From the NCBI GenBank assembly GCA_028279185.1, contig JANQSS010000019.1, positions 124,001 through 188,000 on the forward strand: a stretch of 64,000 nucleotides of DNA, read 5' to 3'. Positions 8,808 to 17,100 of this stretch are shown in pieces. Every line of letters starts with the position of its first letter. Positions within the stretch are counted from its first letter, which is position 1. The notes beneath the pieces were generated by a model, which was not told where the DNA came from, made no database searches, and saw only the letters and a list, made by a program, of their open reading frames with translations. The position numbers were made by a program, and so were the translations under genes. This DNA comes from Saprospiraceae bacterium. Its GTDB lineage: Bacteria > Bacteroidota > Bacteroidia > Chitinophagales > Saprospiraceae.

Positions 8808-8836
8808 AGACCGCACAAATCAATACCATGCGGCCT
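8808..8836 (-). terminator. Intrinsic terminator of the deiminase gene
   Basis: On the minus strand AGGCCGCA (complement at 8829-8836) pairs with TGCGGTCT (complement at 8808-8815), with one G-T wobble and a 13-nt loop, followed by TTTGTTTTTTG. It lies just after the deiminase stop and is a convincing factor-independent terminator. Confidence 0.75.
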
Positions 8837-8852
8837 TTAAACCTTAATTGGG

Positions 8853-9929
8853 CTAATTCAGGAGAATATCGCCTGCAAACTGACCATCTAACTGCCAGGT
8901 CAAACAACGTACGCTTCCACCCATAAAACATACTTTTTCCGCGGGGACTTCGATGACAGTTTTTGTCGTATGCCGCCGTATAAAATTCAGCATCTCATCA
9001 TCGTGTGTGTCATTGAATGTAGGTACATAAATGTAGTCATTAGTGACCAACGAGTTTACATATATATTGCACGCTGAGGTAAACCCTTGCCACTGGTCAA
9101 ACTTATAATAATCAGGAGCTATCACGACGTTGACACCAGGAAATGCAGTGCGCAACTCATGCAAAATGGCCTGTTTTACAGTAGCGGGCTGATCGTGGAG
9201 GATTATCGTATTATCATCTGACCACATGAGCATTCCGTCAGCATGCCCTGTTGCATCTCCAGGAGACTCCTTTATTATGGCTACGTGGCTGGCATGGAGA
9301 AGCCGTTTAAGTTTCTTTTTTGCAGAGGCCATTGTCAAATGAGGATTGTCATATAGCACACGATCGGTAACGACAACTTTGCCTTTGTTGTTGTCGACTA
9401 CATTGCCACCATCCAGAATTAAGTTTGATTTTCCACCATATTGTAAGCCAACACCCTTATACCATTTTTCAAAACTATTGTCAATATAGTTTGCATCTCC
9501 GGGATTTAGATAGTCTGGCAAATAGTTAAATTTTATTTGTTCATTAGTAACAACCGGAGCAAAGTCACGAACCCAAATGTCAGCAATGTTTGCACTTACT
9601 AATATATAATTTGGGACAAGGCCTTTATAATACTTCTTGGTCTGATGATCGACCAAAATAATCACTTCATCCCGACCATTAATTTTATTGGCATATTCCA
9701 CTTGAAAGTCGACGATGTCTTGGAATACGTTTTTATAATATTGATTCCGAACGGATGGTGCTACCAAAACAATTGCCTGTGCATTTGGGTTAAAACGGCG
9801 AGTTTGTCCTTCTTCAACATTGTTTTCTAGCATAGTTTCTGACTTTAAATAAGGGCTACTACTTTCGCAAGAAATAAAAGCGACCACCGGTGCTAATAAA
9901 ACTGCGAAACATGTGATTATACGTTTCAT
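8853..9929 (-). CDS. Agmatine/peptidylarginine deiminase-family lipoprotein
   Basis: A 358-residue member of the guanidino-group hydrolase superfamily closest to the agmatine deiminase / Porphyromonas peptidylarginine deiminase (PAD_porph) clan. Catalytic landmarks are intact: DIWVRDFAPV (Asp122), LDGGNVV, GDATGHADGM (His229, Asp231) and the nucleophile in GGSVRCLTWQ (Cys342). Unlike cytosolic agmatine deiminases it starts with a lipoprotein signal peptide ending in the lipobox AFISC (Cys21), so it should be anchored on the envelope. The substrate could be agmatine, free arginine or protein arginine; location favours an extracellular guanidino compound or peptide. No carbamoylputrescine hydrolase gene is adjacent, so a polyamine pathway is not supported here. 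Confidence 0.88.
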   Translation of the reverse strand: MKRIITCFAVLLAPVVAFISCESSSPYLKSETMLENNVEEGQTRRFNPNAQAIVLVAPSVRNQYYKNVFQDIVDFQVEYANKINGRDEVIILVDHQTKKYYKGLVPNYILVSANIADIWVRDFAPVVTNEQIKFNYLPDYLNPGDANYIDNSFEKWYKGVGLQYGGKSNLILDGGNVVDNNKGKVVVTDRVLYDNPHLTMASAKKKLKRLLHASHVAIIKESPGDATGHADGMLMWSDDNTIILHDQPATVKQAILHELRTAFPGVNVVIAPDYYKFDQWQGFTSACNIYVNSLVTNDYIYVPTFNDTHDDEMLNFIRRHTTKTVIEVPAEKVCFMGGSVRCLTWQLDGQFAGDILLN

Positions 9930-10119
9930 ATTTATAAGATCATTAAATTAAACAATGACACAAATATGCTGTACTCAATTGTGTGGAAAAAAATTAGTTC
10001 ACGAATAGTTAAAAAGCATATGCCAACGGTTCGAACTTCTTCATGAACCCACTTAAGGATAGAAATTGGTCATTCATGAATATTTTGAGCCTAATCAATA
10101 GAGAACAAGTACCTTTCAG

Positions 10120-11109
10120 GTGGAAATGAATCAAACTCCATTTAAAATTCATATCGTTTTTTGGCTTTTTATGACATTGTTTGTGCTTGACTATCATTGG
10201 TATGAGAACAGTTGGCATGAAGCAGCGGCGTTCAGTATTTCGGAGGTCGTCGGTTATTTGATACTCTTTTACTTTAGTATGTGTGCCAGCAACCGCTGGG
10301 AAAATAAAATTTGGCGCCTTGTATTGGTCAATGTTCTGGTAATATTGACTTATGTAGGATTTTTACGACTGACAGGCCTGGAATATTATTTTTATGACCA
10401 TGGAGGATTCCGAAATTTATTTTCGATGACACTCAATGCGATTTTATTTACTGGGCTTGGAGTATTTTTTTATTTTATTTCTCGAAATCAAAAGATAAGA
10501 GAGCACAACTTGAAATTAAAGGCTAAAAACAGACAACTTCAAATTCATGCGATTAAAAGTCGCATACGGCCACATTTTATATTTAACAGCTTGAACAATT
10601 TAAATGCCTTAATACTAAAAAAAGATAAGGATTTATCGAAATTTATTGATGCATTCTCAAACATATTGCGCTACAGTTTGGATGAAAATGAAGGAAAAGA
10701 TATACCATTGAACCGAGAACTGAGTTGTATAAAGTCCTATTTTGACTTGATGCAAATGCAACAACCGGCCTCGACAAATTTAGACTTCTATGTTGAAGGA
10801 AGCCCAAGGGGAAAAAGTATTCAACCATTCATTCTTTTGACATTAGTGGAAAACGCTTTTAAACATAGCAACATTCAAAATTCGATTGACGGTTTCGTAA
10901 ATATGCATGTTAGTATTGGAGATGTTTTTGAAACGAAAATTTGGAATTCATTTGAAGGGTCAATTTCAAATCGAGAGTCGGGCCTTTCTTTGATTCGGCA
11001 ACAGTTGACGAATAGATATGGTCAGTCCTATTCCTTTGAAGTGAATGAAATGGGGAAACAATTTGTGTGTACGTTACGAATATTTTCTTCAAAAATAAAC
11101 GACAAATGA
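10120..11109 (+). CDS. LytS/YehU-type sensor histidine kinase
   Basis: A 329-residue sensor with four hydrophobic helices (within residues 10-122), a short coiled coil, then a His_kinase domain. The phospho-acceptor motif is IRPHFIFNSLNNLNAL (His152), and the ATP-binding part contains LVENAFKHS and a short SGLSLIRQQLTNRYG G-box. This is the compact kinase type that partners LytTR regulators. GTG at 10120 and ATG at 10126 are both possible starts. Its stop overlaps the response regulator start (ATGA at 11106), so the pair is translationally coupled. No extracellular sensor domain is present; the membrane helices themselves probably sense the signal, which is unknown. Confidence 0.92.
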   Translation: MEMNQTPFKIHIVFWLFMTLFVLDYHWYENSWHEAAAFSISEVVGYLILFYFSMCASNRWENKIWRLVLVNVLVILTYVGFLRLTGLEYYFYDHGGFRNLFSMTLNAILFTGLGVFFYFISRNQKIREHNLKLKAKNRQLQIHAIKSRIRPHFIFNSLNNLNALILKKDKDLSKFIDAFSNILRYSLDENEGKDIPLNRELSCIKSYFDLMQMQQPASTNLDFYVEGSPRGKSIQPFILLTLVENAFKHSNIQNSIDGFVNMHVSIGDVFETKIWNSFEGSISNRESGLSLIRQQLTNRYGQSYSFEVNEMGKQFVCTLRIFSSKINDK

Positions 11110-11804
11110 TACAGTGTCTAATCGTAGATGATGAACCATTAGCGCGCAACCTCTTACGCGAATATTTGACATTCTTTGGTGAGTTTGAAATTATGGCTGA
11201 ATGTGGGTCAGCTACTGAAGCAGCGCAGAGTATGATGCGCGGGACGGTCGATGTTTTGTTTCTAGACATTGACATGCCACACTTATCAGGTATAGAACTA
11301 TTACGGGAGATGAAATCGATGCCACTTACAGTATTATGTACGGCCCATTCAGAATTTGCTTTGGAGGGCTATGAATTGGATATCGTTGATTATTTGTTAA
11401 AGCCAATAGGGCTACCTCGATTTACAAAATGTATTTCTAAAATATCAAACCGCCTGGGAGGCAGTCTTGATTTCGCGCAAAACCCTCAAATTGAATCCTA
11501 CACCCCCTTTTTCGTAAAATCTGGATATAAAAAAATTAAAATAATCCCTGGAGAAATAGAGTATATCGAGGCCATGGAAAAATACATTCGAATACACATG
11601 AAGAAAACAAAAATTATGACACTTATGTCAATGACAGAAATATTGAGTCATCTAAATAATAACACTTTTGTACGCGTACATAGATCATACATCGTAAATA
11701 AAAACACGATTGAGGCAGTGGAAGGAAATATGTTAGTCATAGGTGATGCTATGATTCCAGTGAGCAAGGCCAATCGATATTTAATCGATCAAATAGTAAA
11801 TTAA
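11106..11804 (+). CDS. LytTR-family response regulator
   Basis: A 232-residue regulator: receiver domain (residues 1-115) with acidic pocket VDDEP (Asp8/Asp9), phospho-acceptor FLDIDMPHLSG (Asp54) and the conserved Lys in DYLLKPIG, then a LytTR DNA-binding domain (about residues 135-232; FFVKSGYKKIKI, EYIEAMEKYIRIH, FVRVHRSYIVNK). I place the start at 11106, where ATGA overlaps the kinase stop and the family's MIQCLIVDDEP start appears; a GTG 39 nt upstream lies inside the kinase gene. LytTR regulators usually bind paired short repeats upstream of envelope or exopolymer genes. The target here is not identifiable. Confidence 0.93.
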   Translation: MIQCLIVDDEPLARNLLREYLTFFGEFEIMAECGSATEAAQSMMRGTVDVLFLDIDMPHLSGIELLREMKSMPLTVLCTAHSEFALEGYELDIVDYLLKPIGLPRFTKCISKISNRLGGSLDFAQNPQIESYTPFFVKSGYKKIKIIPGEIEYIEAMEKYIRIHMKKTKIMTLMSMTEILSHLNNNTFVRVHRSYIVNKNTIEAVEGNMLVIGDAMIPVSKANRYLIDQIVN

Positions 11805-12145
11805 ACGATTATGGAGTACGTTGATCGAATCAACTAGTTGGTACAAAGACTGTTGTATTCAACTTCGGCTTTATGAATTGCCAGTGATGCATATCACCTT
11901 GTCTCGAACAACGACTTGTAGTAAGGAATTGATCTCAACGAGTGCAATTTTAAAATAAAGATTTAAACCCCTTTCGCTGCAAAGAAGACCATAGACTGGT
12001 ATGTTGTGAAATAGTGTATTATGTGACCTCGATCCCGAGTTGTATAAAGAGAAAGTGTTAATCTTTCCATAAAATATATCAAATCTTTTTTCAAAGAAGC
12101 ACATTAAGTATTTTTAGTACATTCCTAACTTTAAAATTTTGGTAA
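11805..12145. other. Intergenic region, nothing recognised
   Basis: About 340 nt after the response regulator. A minus-strand open frame (11871-12104) has no plausible protein character. No clear promoter of TAnnTTTG type or RNA gene was seen; it presumably holds the promoter of the 12146 gene. Confidence 0.4.
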
Positions 12146-12589
12146 ATGAAAAGGAAATTGGCCCTCGCAATATTTGCACTGTCATTTGTGACTTGGCAAT
12201 CTTCAGCGCAAAGTGAGTTTGAAGCGATCACGAATACGCTCATGGACTACATAGAAGGAACAGCAAACGGTGAACCGGAACGTATAGCACGTGCTTTTCA
12301 TAAAGACTTGAACCTATACACGATTTCGTCTGACACACTTCGCGTTCGCGATGGACAGAAATATATTTCATACTTTAAACCCGGAGTTAAAGCAAATCGC
12401 ATAGGTCGGATCATTTCAATTGACTACGAAAATGATGCCGCTGTGGCAAAAGTAGAAATTGTGGCACCAGGCGGAAAGAAAATATTCACGGACTATATGA
12501 TGTTGCTAAAAGTAAAGGGTCATTGGAAAATCATACATAAGTCATACACATCACGACCCTATCCACCAGAAAAAAATATAAATGAATAA
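12146..12589 (+). CDS. Secreted NTF2-like (lumazine-binding-like) protein
   Basis: A 147-residue protein with a signal peptide (MKRKLALAIFALSFVTWQSSAQ) and an NTF2/SnoaL fold. The helix EAITNTLMDYIEGTANGE, the segment RIARAFHKDLNLYTI and the closing strands AAVAKVEIVAP and DYMMLLKVKGHWKIIHKSY match the putative lumazine-binding family (PF12893-like). Such proteins are small ligand-binding or enzyme scaffolds, mostly unassigned. The final Lys-Ser-Tyr strand is typical of the family. Its stop overlaps the next start by one base (TAATG), so the three genes 12146-13274 form an operon. Confidence 0.82.
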   Translation: MKRKLALAIFALSFVTWQSSAQSEFEAITNTLMDYIEGTANGEPERIARAFHKDLNLYTISSDTLRVRDGQKYISYFKPGVKANRIGRIISIDYENDAAVAKVEIVAPGGKKIFTDYMMLLKVKGHWKIIHKSYTSRPYPPEKNINE

Positions 12590-12918
12590 TGAAGAAGTGG
12601 GAAAGAAATTTAGAAATATATGATGACTTAGTGAAATTGTGTCCGAGGTTTGAGCGAAAAGGAAAGACCATGCCTTATACATCCGCAAATGGATACATGT
12701 TTTCGTTATTAAATAAAGATGGAGACTTAGGAATCCGCTTTGATAAAGAAAAGCAGGAAAAGTACATAGACAAATGGAGTTCTGGCTTGTACTTTTCACA
12801 TGGGGCAACCATGAAAGGATACGTTCAAGTTCCGGACCACCTACTATCTGATCTAAAAACACTCGCAAAATATTTGAACGAAAGCTATGACTACGTAATG
12901 TCACTAGATCCAAAATAA
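12589..12918 (+). CDS. Small conserved protein, TfoX/YjbR-like fold
   Basis: A 109-residue cytosolic protein: KKWERNLEIYDDLVKLCPRF, RKGKTMPYTSANGYMFSLL, DGDLGIRFDKEKQEKYID, MKGYVQVPDHLL, ESYDYVMSLDPK. The order helix, KGKTMPY, beta-hairpin carrying a lone Arg (IRF), then GY-x-VP resembles the MmcQ/YjbR and TfoX N-terminal fold, often annotated TfoX/Sxy-like in Bacteroidota. TfoX regulates competence in Gammaproteobacteria, but that role should not be transferred. It sits between two NTF2-like genes and is cotranscribed with them. Confidence 0.7.
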   Translation: MKKWERNLEIYDDLVKLCPRFERKGKTMPYTSANGYMFSLLNKDGDLGIRFDKEKQEKYIDKWSSGLYFSHGATMKGYVQVPDHLLSDLKTLAKYLNESYDYVMSLDPK

Positions 12919-12920
12919 GC

Positions 12921-13274
12921 ATGAAAACGCATGAACTTATAAACGAATGGTTTACAAAATGGGAATCAGGAGATTTCTTAAACTTACCGATATCGGAAAA
13001 CTTTAAGCATACCAGCCCTTTTGGCATAATCGAAGGAAAAACGGATTACCTTGATATAGTCAGTGATAATAGAGATAAATTTTTGGGATACTCTTTTATA
13101 ATTCATGACATCCTAGTAGATGAAAAAAAGGCCTGCACGCGATATACGGCTGTTCAAAATGATTTTTCATTGGATGTAAGTGAATGGTACATTGTAAGTG
13201 AAAACCTGATTGAAGAAATAGTGGCATACTATCACATCGGGGAAATACGTAAAGAACGTCAATTGGATAAATAA
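12921..13274 (+). CDS. SnoaL-like / NTF2-fold protein
   Basis: A 117-residue protein with no signal peptide. The helix THELINEWFTKWESGDF, then ENFKHTSPFGIIEGKTDYLD and strands FIIHDILVDEKKACTRYTAV and EWYIVSENLIEEIVAYYHIG, fit the polyketide-cyclase-like SnoaL fold. Members include isomerases, hydrolases and binding proteins, so the function is open. It begins two bases after the preceding stop and is the last gene of the three-gene operon. Confidence 0.75.
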   Translation: MKTHELINEWFTKWESGDFLNLPISENFKHTSPFGIIEGKTDYLDIVSDNRDKFLGYSFIIHDILVDEKKACTRYTAVQNDFSLDVSEWYIVSENLIEEIVAYYHIGEIRKERQLDK

Positions 13275-13377
13275 AGTCGACAACAGTCAAAATATCGATT
13301 TTATTTTAATGCGAACCGCAAGACCTAAACTAAAAAATTTTAGTGTTTCCAATAAAGGAGTGGTTAATTTTTTACTA

Positions 13378-13406
13378 TTGTAAAAAAATAGAACGGTTTA
13401 GGTTTG
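13378..13406 (+). promoter_or_regulatory. Bacteroidota-type promoter for the DUF4287/DUF5655 gene
   Basis: A -33 TTG (13378-13380), 18-nt spacer and TAGGTTTG (13399-13406) match the TTTG / TAnnTTTG promoter form. The predicted start is about 30 nt before the ATG at 13443. An upstream inverted repeat, ACTAAAA/TTTTAGT near 13328-13343, may end the previous operon. Confidence 0.6.
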
Positions 13407-13442
13407 CTCGATCCTTAAAACATTTCAAATTAAACCAAAGTT

Positions 13443-13985
13443 ATGAGCAGTGGATTAGAAAAAATGATCGAGAACATGCCAGAAAAAACAGGTAAATCAC
13501 TTCAAGAGTGGTTTATGGTTCTTAATAATACCACATTAACTAAACATGGAGAATTAGTCAAGCACTTGAAAGGAGAACACGGTGTTTCACATGGCTACGC
13601 AAATACAATAACGACGTTATATCGCGATAAAGGTGATTCTGGTGAAGAATTGGTAGAAGCTCAATATAGAGGTAAAGAATCGCTGAAACCAATTTGTGAT
13701 AAAATTATTGAAACGGTTAAGAAGTACGGGACTGATATTGAAATAGCACCAAAAAAAACAAGCATCAGTTTACGCAGAAAAAAACAGTTTGCCTTAATAA
13801 AACCAGCAACCAAGTCACGAATAGATTTAGGCCTAAAACTAAAAGGAGAACCATTGACGGACCGCCTCCAAAATTCGGGACCTTTCGGAACCATGTGTAC
13901 ACATAGAGTGTGTCTGACAAAAATCAGCGAGATAGATCGCGAACTAAAAAAATGGCTAAAAAAGGCGTATGACATGGCTGTTTGA
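13443..13985 (+). CDS. DUF4287 + DUF5655 domain protein
   Basis: A 180-residue protein of two small domains. The N-terminus (residues about 1-75) has KMIENMPEKTGKSLQEWF and the segment HGVSHGYANTITTLYR, the DUF4287 pattern. The C-terminus (about 80-180) has ICDKIIETVKKYGTDIEIAP, TSISLRRKKQFALIKPATK and RIDLGLKLKG, the DUF5655 pattern. DUF5655 is predicted to be a small alpha/beta domain seen in proteins linked to nucleic-acid or restriction-type functions, but no activity is established that I can state. The gene has its own promoter (13378-13406) and appears to stand alone. Confidence 0.85.
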   Translation: MSSGLEKMIENMPEKTGKSLQEWFMVLNNTTLTKHGELVKHLKGEHGVSHGYANTITTLYRDKGDSGEELVEAQYRGKESLKPICDKIIETVKKYGTDIEIAPKKTSISLRRKKQFALIKPATKSRIDLGLKLKGEPLTDRLQNSGPFGTMCTHRVCLTKISEIDRELKKWLKKAYDMAV

Positions 13986-14197
13986 TGTGTTTAAACTTCA
14001 ACGATCAATAGCGCTGATATAAAAAGTATAGCGGAAACCAATCCGTTCGTCACAAAAAATACCCGCTTCGCACCCTTTTTTCTTTTTGGGTGTATCGCGG
14101 TGGTTCAAAAAGCGTAACTTGTATGTTATAACAACACGCATGAGATGTAGAATACGGATGAGAAACAAGTTAACCTATTTGATCAACAGACCGTGTA

Positions 14198-17100
14198 ATG
14201 GCCATCTTGACAACCAATATTTCACAAGAGGTTTGCAAATTTTGCACGGTACTATTATGGGTTATTCTTCTGCCATTTGTTTCATTTACACAAGAAATAT
14301 GCGATAATGGAATAGACGATGACGGCGATGGTCTAATAGATATTTTAGATGTTGAGGACTGTCTATGTGCTGATGTGCTCCCCGGTAGTGTTGTAGGCGA
14401 CTTCGAAGTATACTCCTGTTGCCCAAGTTCATTTACACTTCCAGGTGGAGTCGGCGGCGTACATTGCCTGGACGATGGCTGGCAAATAGGTTCAACTATT
14501 GCAACGACGGATTTCTTTCACACGTGTGACTATGTAGGTGGCAATGGTATATTACCTTTAGTGCCCATGCCCATACCTTCCGGTGATGGGTGTATTGGGA
14601 TGGCTTCGCAGACAGGATACAATGAGCAAATAGGCTATTGCCTTCCGAACCCATTGATCCCGGGCCTGACCTACAACTTTGGATTTTATATTGGTTTTAA
14701 TACGATACCAGGGATATTATCACCTCTGAATGTTGACGTCTATTTGCATGGAACGGACGACTGCAACAACTTGCCAAACAACACCGTCCTTGACTGCGTA
14801 ACATCAGACCCCGCCTGGTATGATATTACGAACGTTACGGCTAATGGCACCATGAATAATTCATGGTTGCTTGTTCAAACCACATTCACGGCCACCTCAT
14901 CTACAAATGCAATTGCAATCGGCATCGATTGTGGGTCATCGTCAGCACCTATTCAATATCACTACATGGATTCGATTTATATTTCCGGAGACTTCCTTAT
15001 GTCGTCACCGGATGAAATTGATATAATGTCAGAAGGAGATTGTATTAATGGAATTACCCTGGAAGTTCCTGATCAACCGGGTGTAACCTATCAATGGTAT
15101 TTAGATGGTGTCGCAATTGTAGGGGCGACAACAAACCCTTTTATCCCAGACCCCATTCAAAATGGTGTTTACCAAGTTGTTGTAGATGATGGCGTTTTAT
15201 GTGTCCTTTCAAATCCGTTTGAGCTCATGTTGGATCTGGAAGTCTTACCTATAGTTGGAGTGGTGAATGATATTACATGTTATAATGACAATAATGCCAG
15301 TATCGACATAGACCCGCAAAGTGACAATATACCTTTAATAATAGAGTGGAGTAATGGCGAAAGCACGGAAGATCTTATGGGCTTACAGGGAGGAATATAT
15401 ACTGTCACCGTCATCGACGATAATGGTTGTTTTGGGACTGCCACATATACAATTACCAATCCGGATTCGTTGATTGCACAATTAACAATTCAACAGCCAG
15501 TCTATGGACAACCAGGAAGCGCAACAGTTGTCGTTTCAGGCGGCGTTCCGGATTATTCTTACAATTGGAGCAATGGCAATATGACAAATTCAGATAATAA
15601 TTTAGTGCCAGGAAACTATGTGATTACGATAACAGATGACTTGGGTTGTGAATCCATCGTCATGTTTGAAATTTTCGAAGAATTAATTGTAGAAGAGTTT
15701 GTTTCTAATGAAACATGCTTCGGTGCATGTGACGGTGTCGCAACAGCTTTTGTAATGGGTGGTCAAGAAAACTATTCCATTACTTGGAGTAACGGTAGCA
15801 CCGAATTAACGCAAACCGATTTATGTCCCGGAGTTTATGATTATACCGTTATTGATAACTTCGGAACAATATATGTCGATAGTATTTTAATTCGGCCTGG
15901 TAATATTTTAACGGTAAGCGGCACATATGATGATGTTCTATGTGATGAAAATGACGTCACTACTATTCTTGCACTAGCCGAAGGGGGAGACCGTCCATAT
16001 CAATACCAATGGTCAACAGGGTCCCAAGATTCAAGTATACAAGTCGGAGATGGCTCATACATGGTAACCATTACAGATGAAAACAATTGTACACTTTCGG
16101 AGGAGTTTACGGTATTATTGGCAGACCCAATTGTAGTTTCTGGCACCATAATGGATGATGATTGTAGCGTACTGCCGACTGGAGAAATAAATGTAAATAT
16201 AAGTGGAGGGCTCCCACCATATTCTTTTTTGTGGAGCACAGGTGCAATCTCAGAAGATATAAATTTACTTTTTGGAGGTAATTACTCCATTACAATTACG
16301 GATACTAGACAATGTTCCATTGATACATTTTTCACTGTTCAAAGCCCAACCAATTTTGATGTTATGGCAACTGTTAGGAATGTTAATTGCGATAGTAATA
16401 TGAATGGAGCAATAGACGTAAACGTTATTGGTGGGCAAGGGCCCTTCGGCTTTTTATGGAATACGGGAGATACAACACAGAACATATCGATGCTTCAGGG
16501 GGGCGTTTATAACGTGACGGTAACAGACGCTTTTAATTGTTCGCAAGTGGAACAAATTGAAGTTCTTGGAAATACCCCGTTGCTTTTGGTTGACACAATT
16601 CAAAATGTTTCATGCTTTGGCCTTTCTAACGGGCAAATTTCTTTACACGTTAGTGGTGGATCGAGTCCCTATGAATATCAATGGTCCACGGGTGACACAA
16701 GTCGGGCTATAGGAAACTTAACCGCAAATCAATATGATGTTACAATTACGGATGGTCGTCTATGCACCTCAGTATTTCAATTTAATGTAACAGAACCACA
16801 GGAGATAATAGTCGATGATACGATTACTTCAGCCAGTTGTGGGGGAGGAGCAGATGGTGCAATTAGCTTGACCGTGAACGGAGGAACAGCACCATATCAA
16901 TATTTATGGAATACTGGAGGACAAGACTCTTTTATTATAAATGCTTCCAGTGGGACTTTTTCAATTACAATTACGGATGACGAAAATTGCGTTTATATTG
17001 ATAGTTTTTTGATTGGAGATGGAGGAGATATCGTTATTTCACCGACAATTATTTCTTCGCCTTGTTACGGTGAGTCACTAGGTGAAATTCGACTGGCGAT

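Noticed and set aside
10020-10040. GGTTCGAAC resembling a tRNA T-arm
   Set aside because: No acceptor stem, D-arm or anticodon arm could be placed around it.
11871-12104. 77-codon minus-strand open frame
   Set aside because: No protein character or neighbour logic; the sequence looks like ordinary intergenic DNA.
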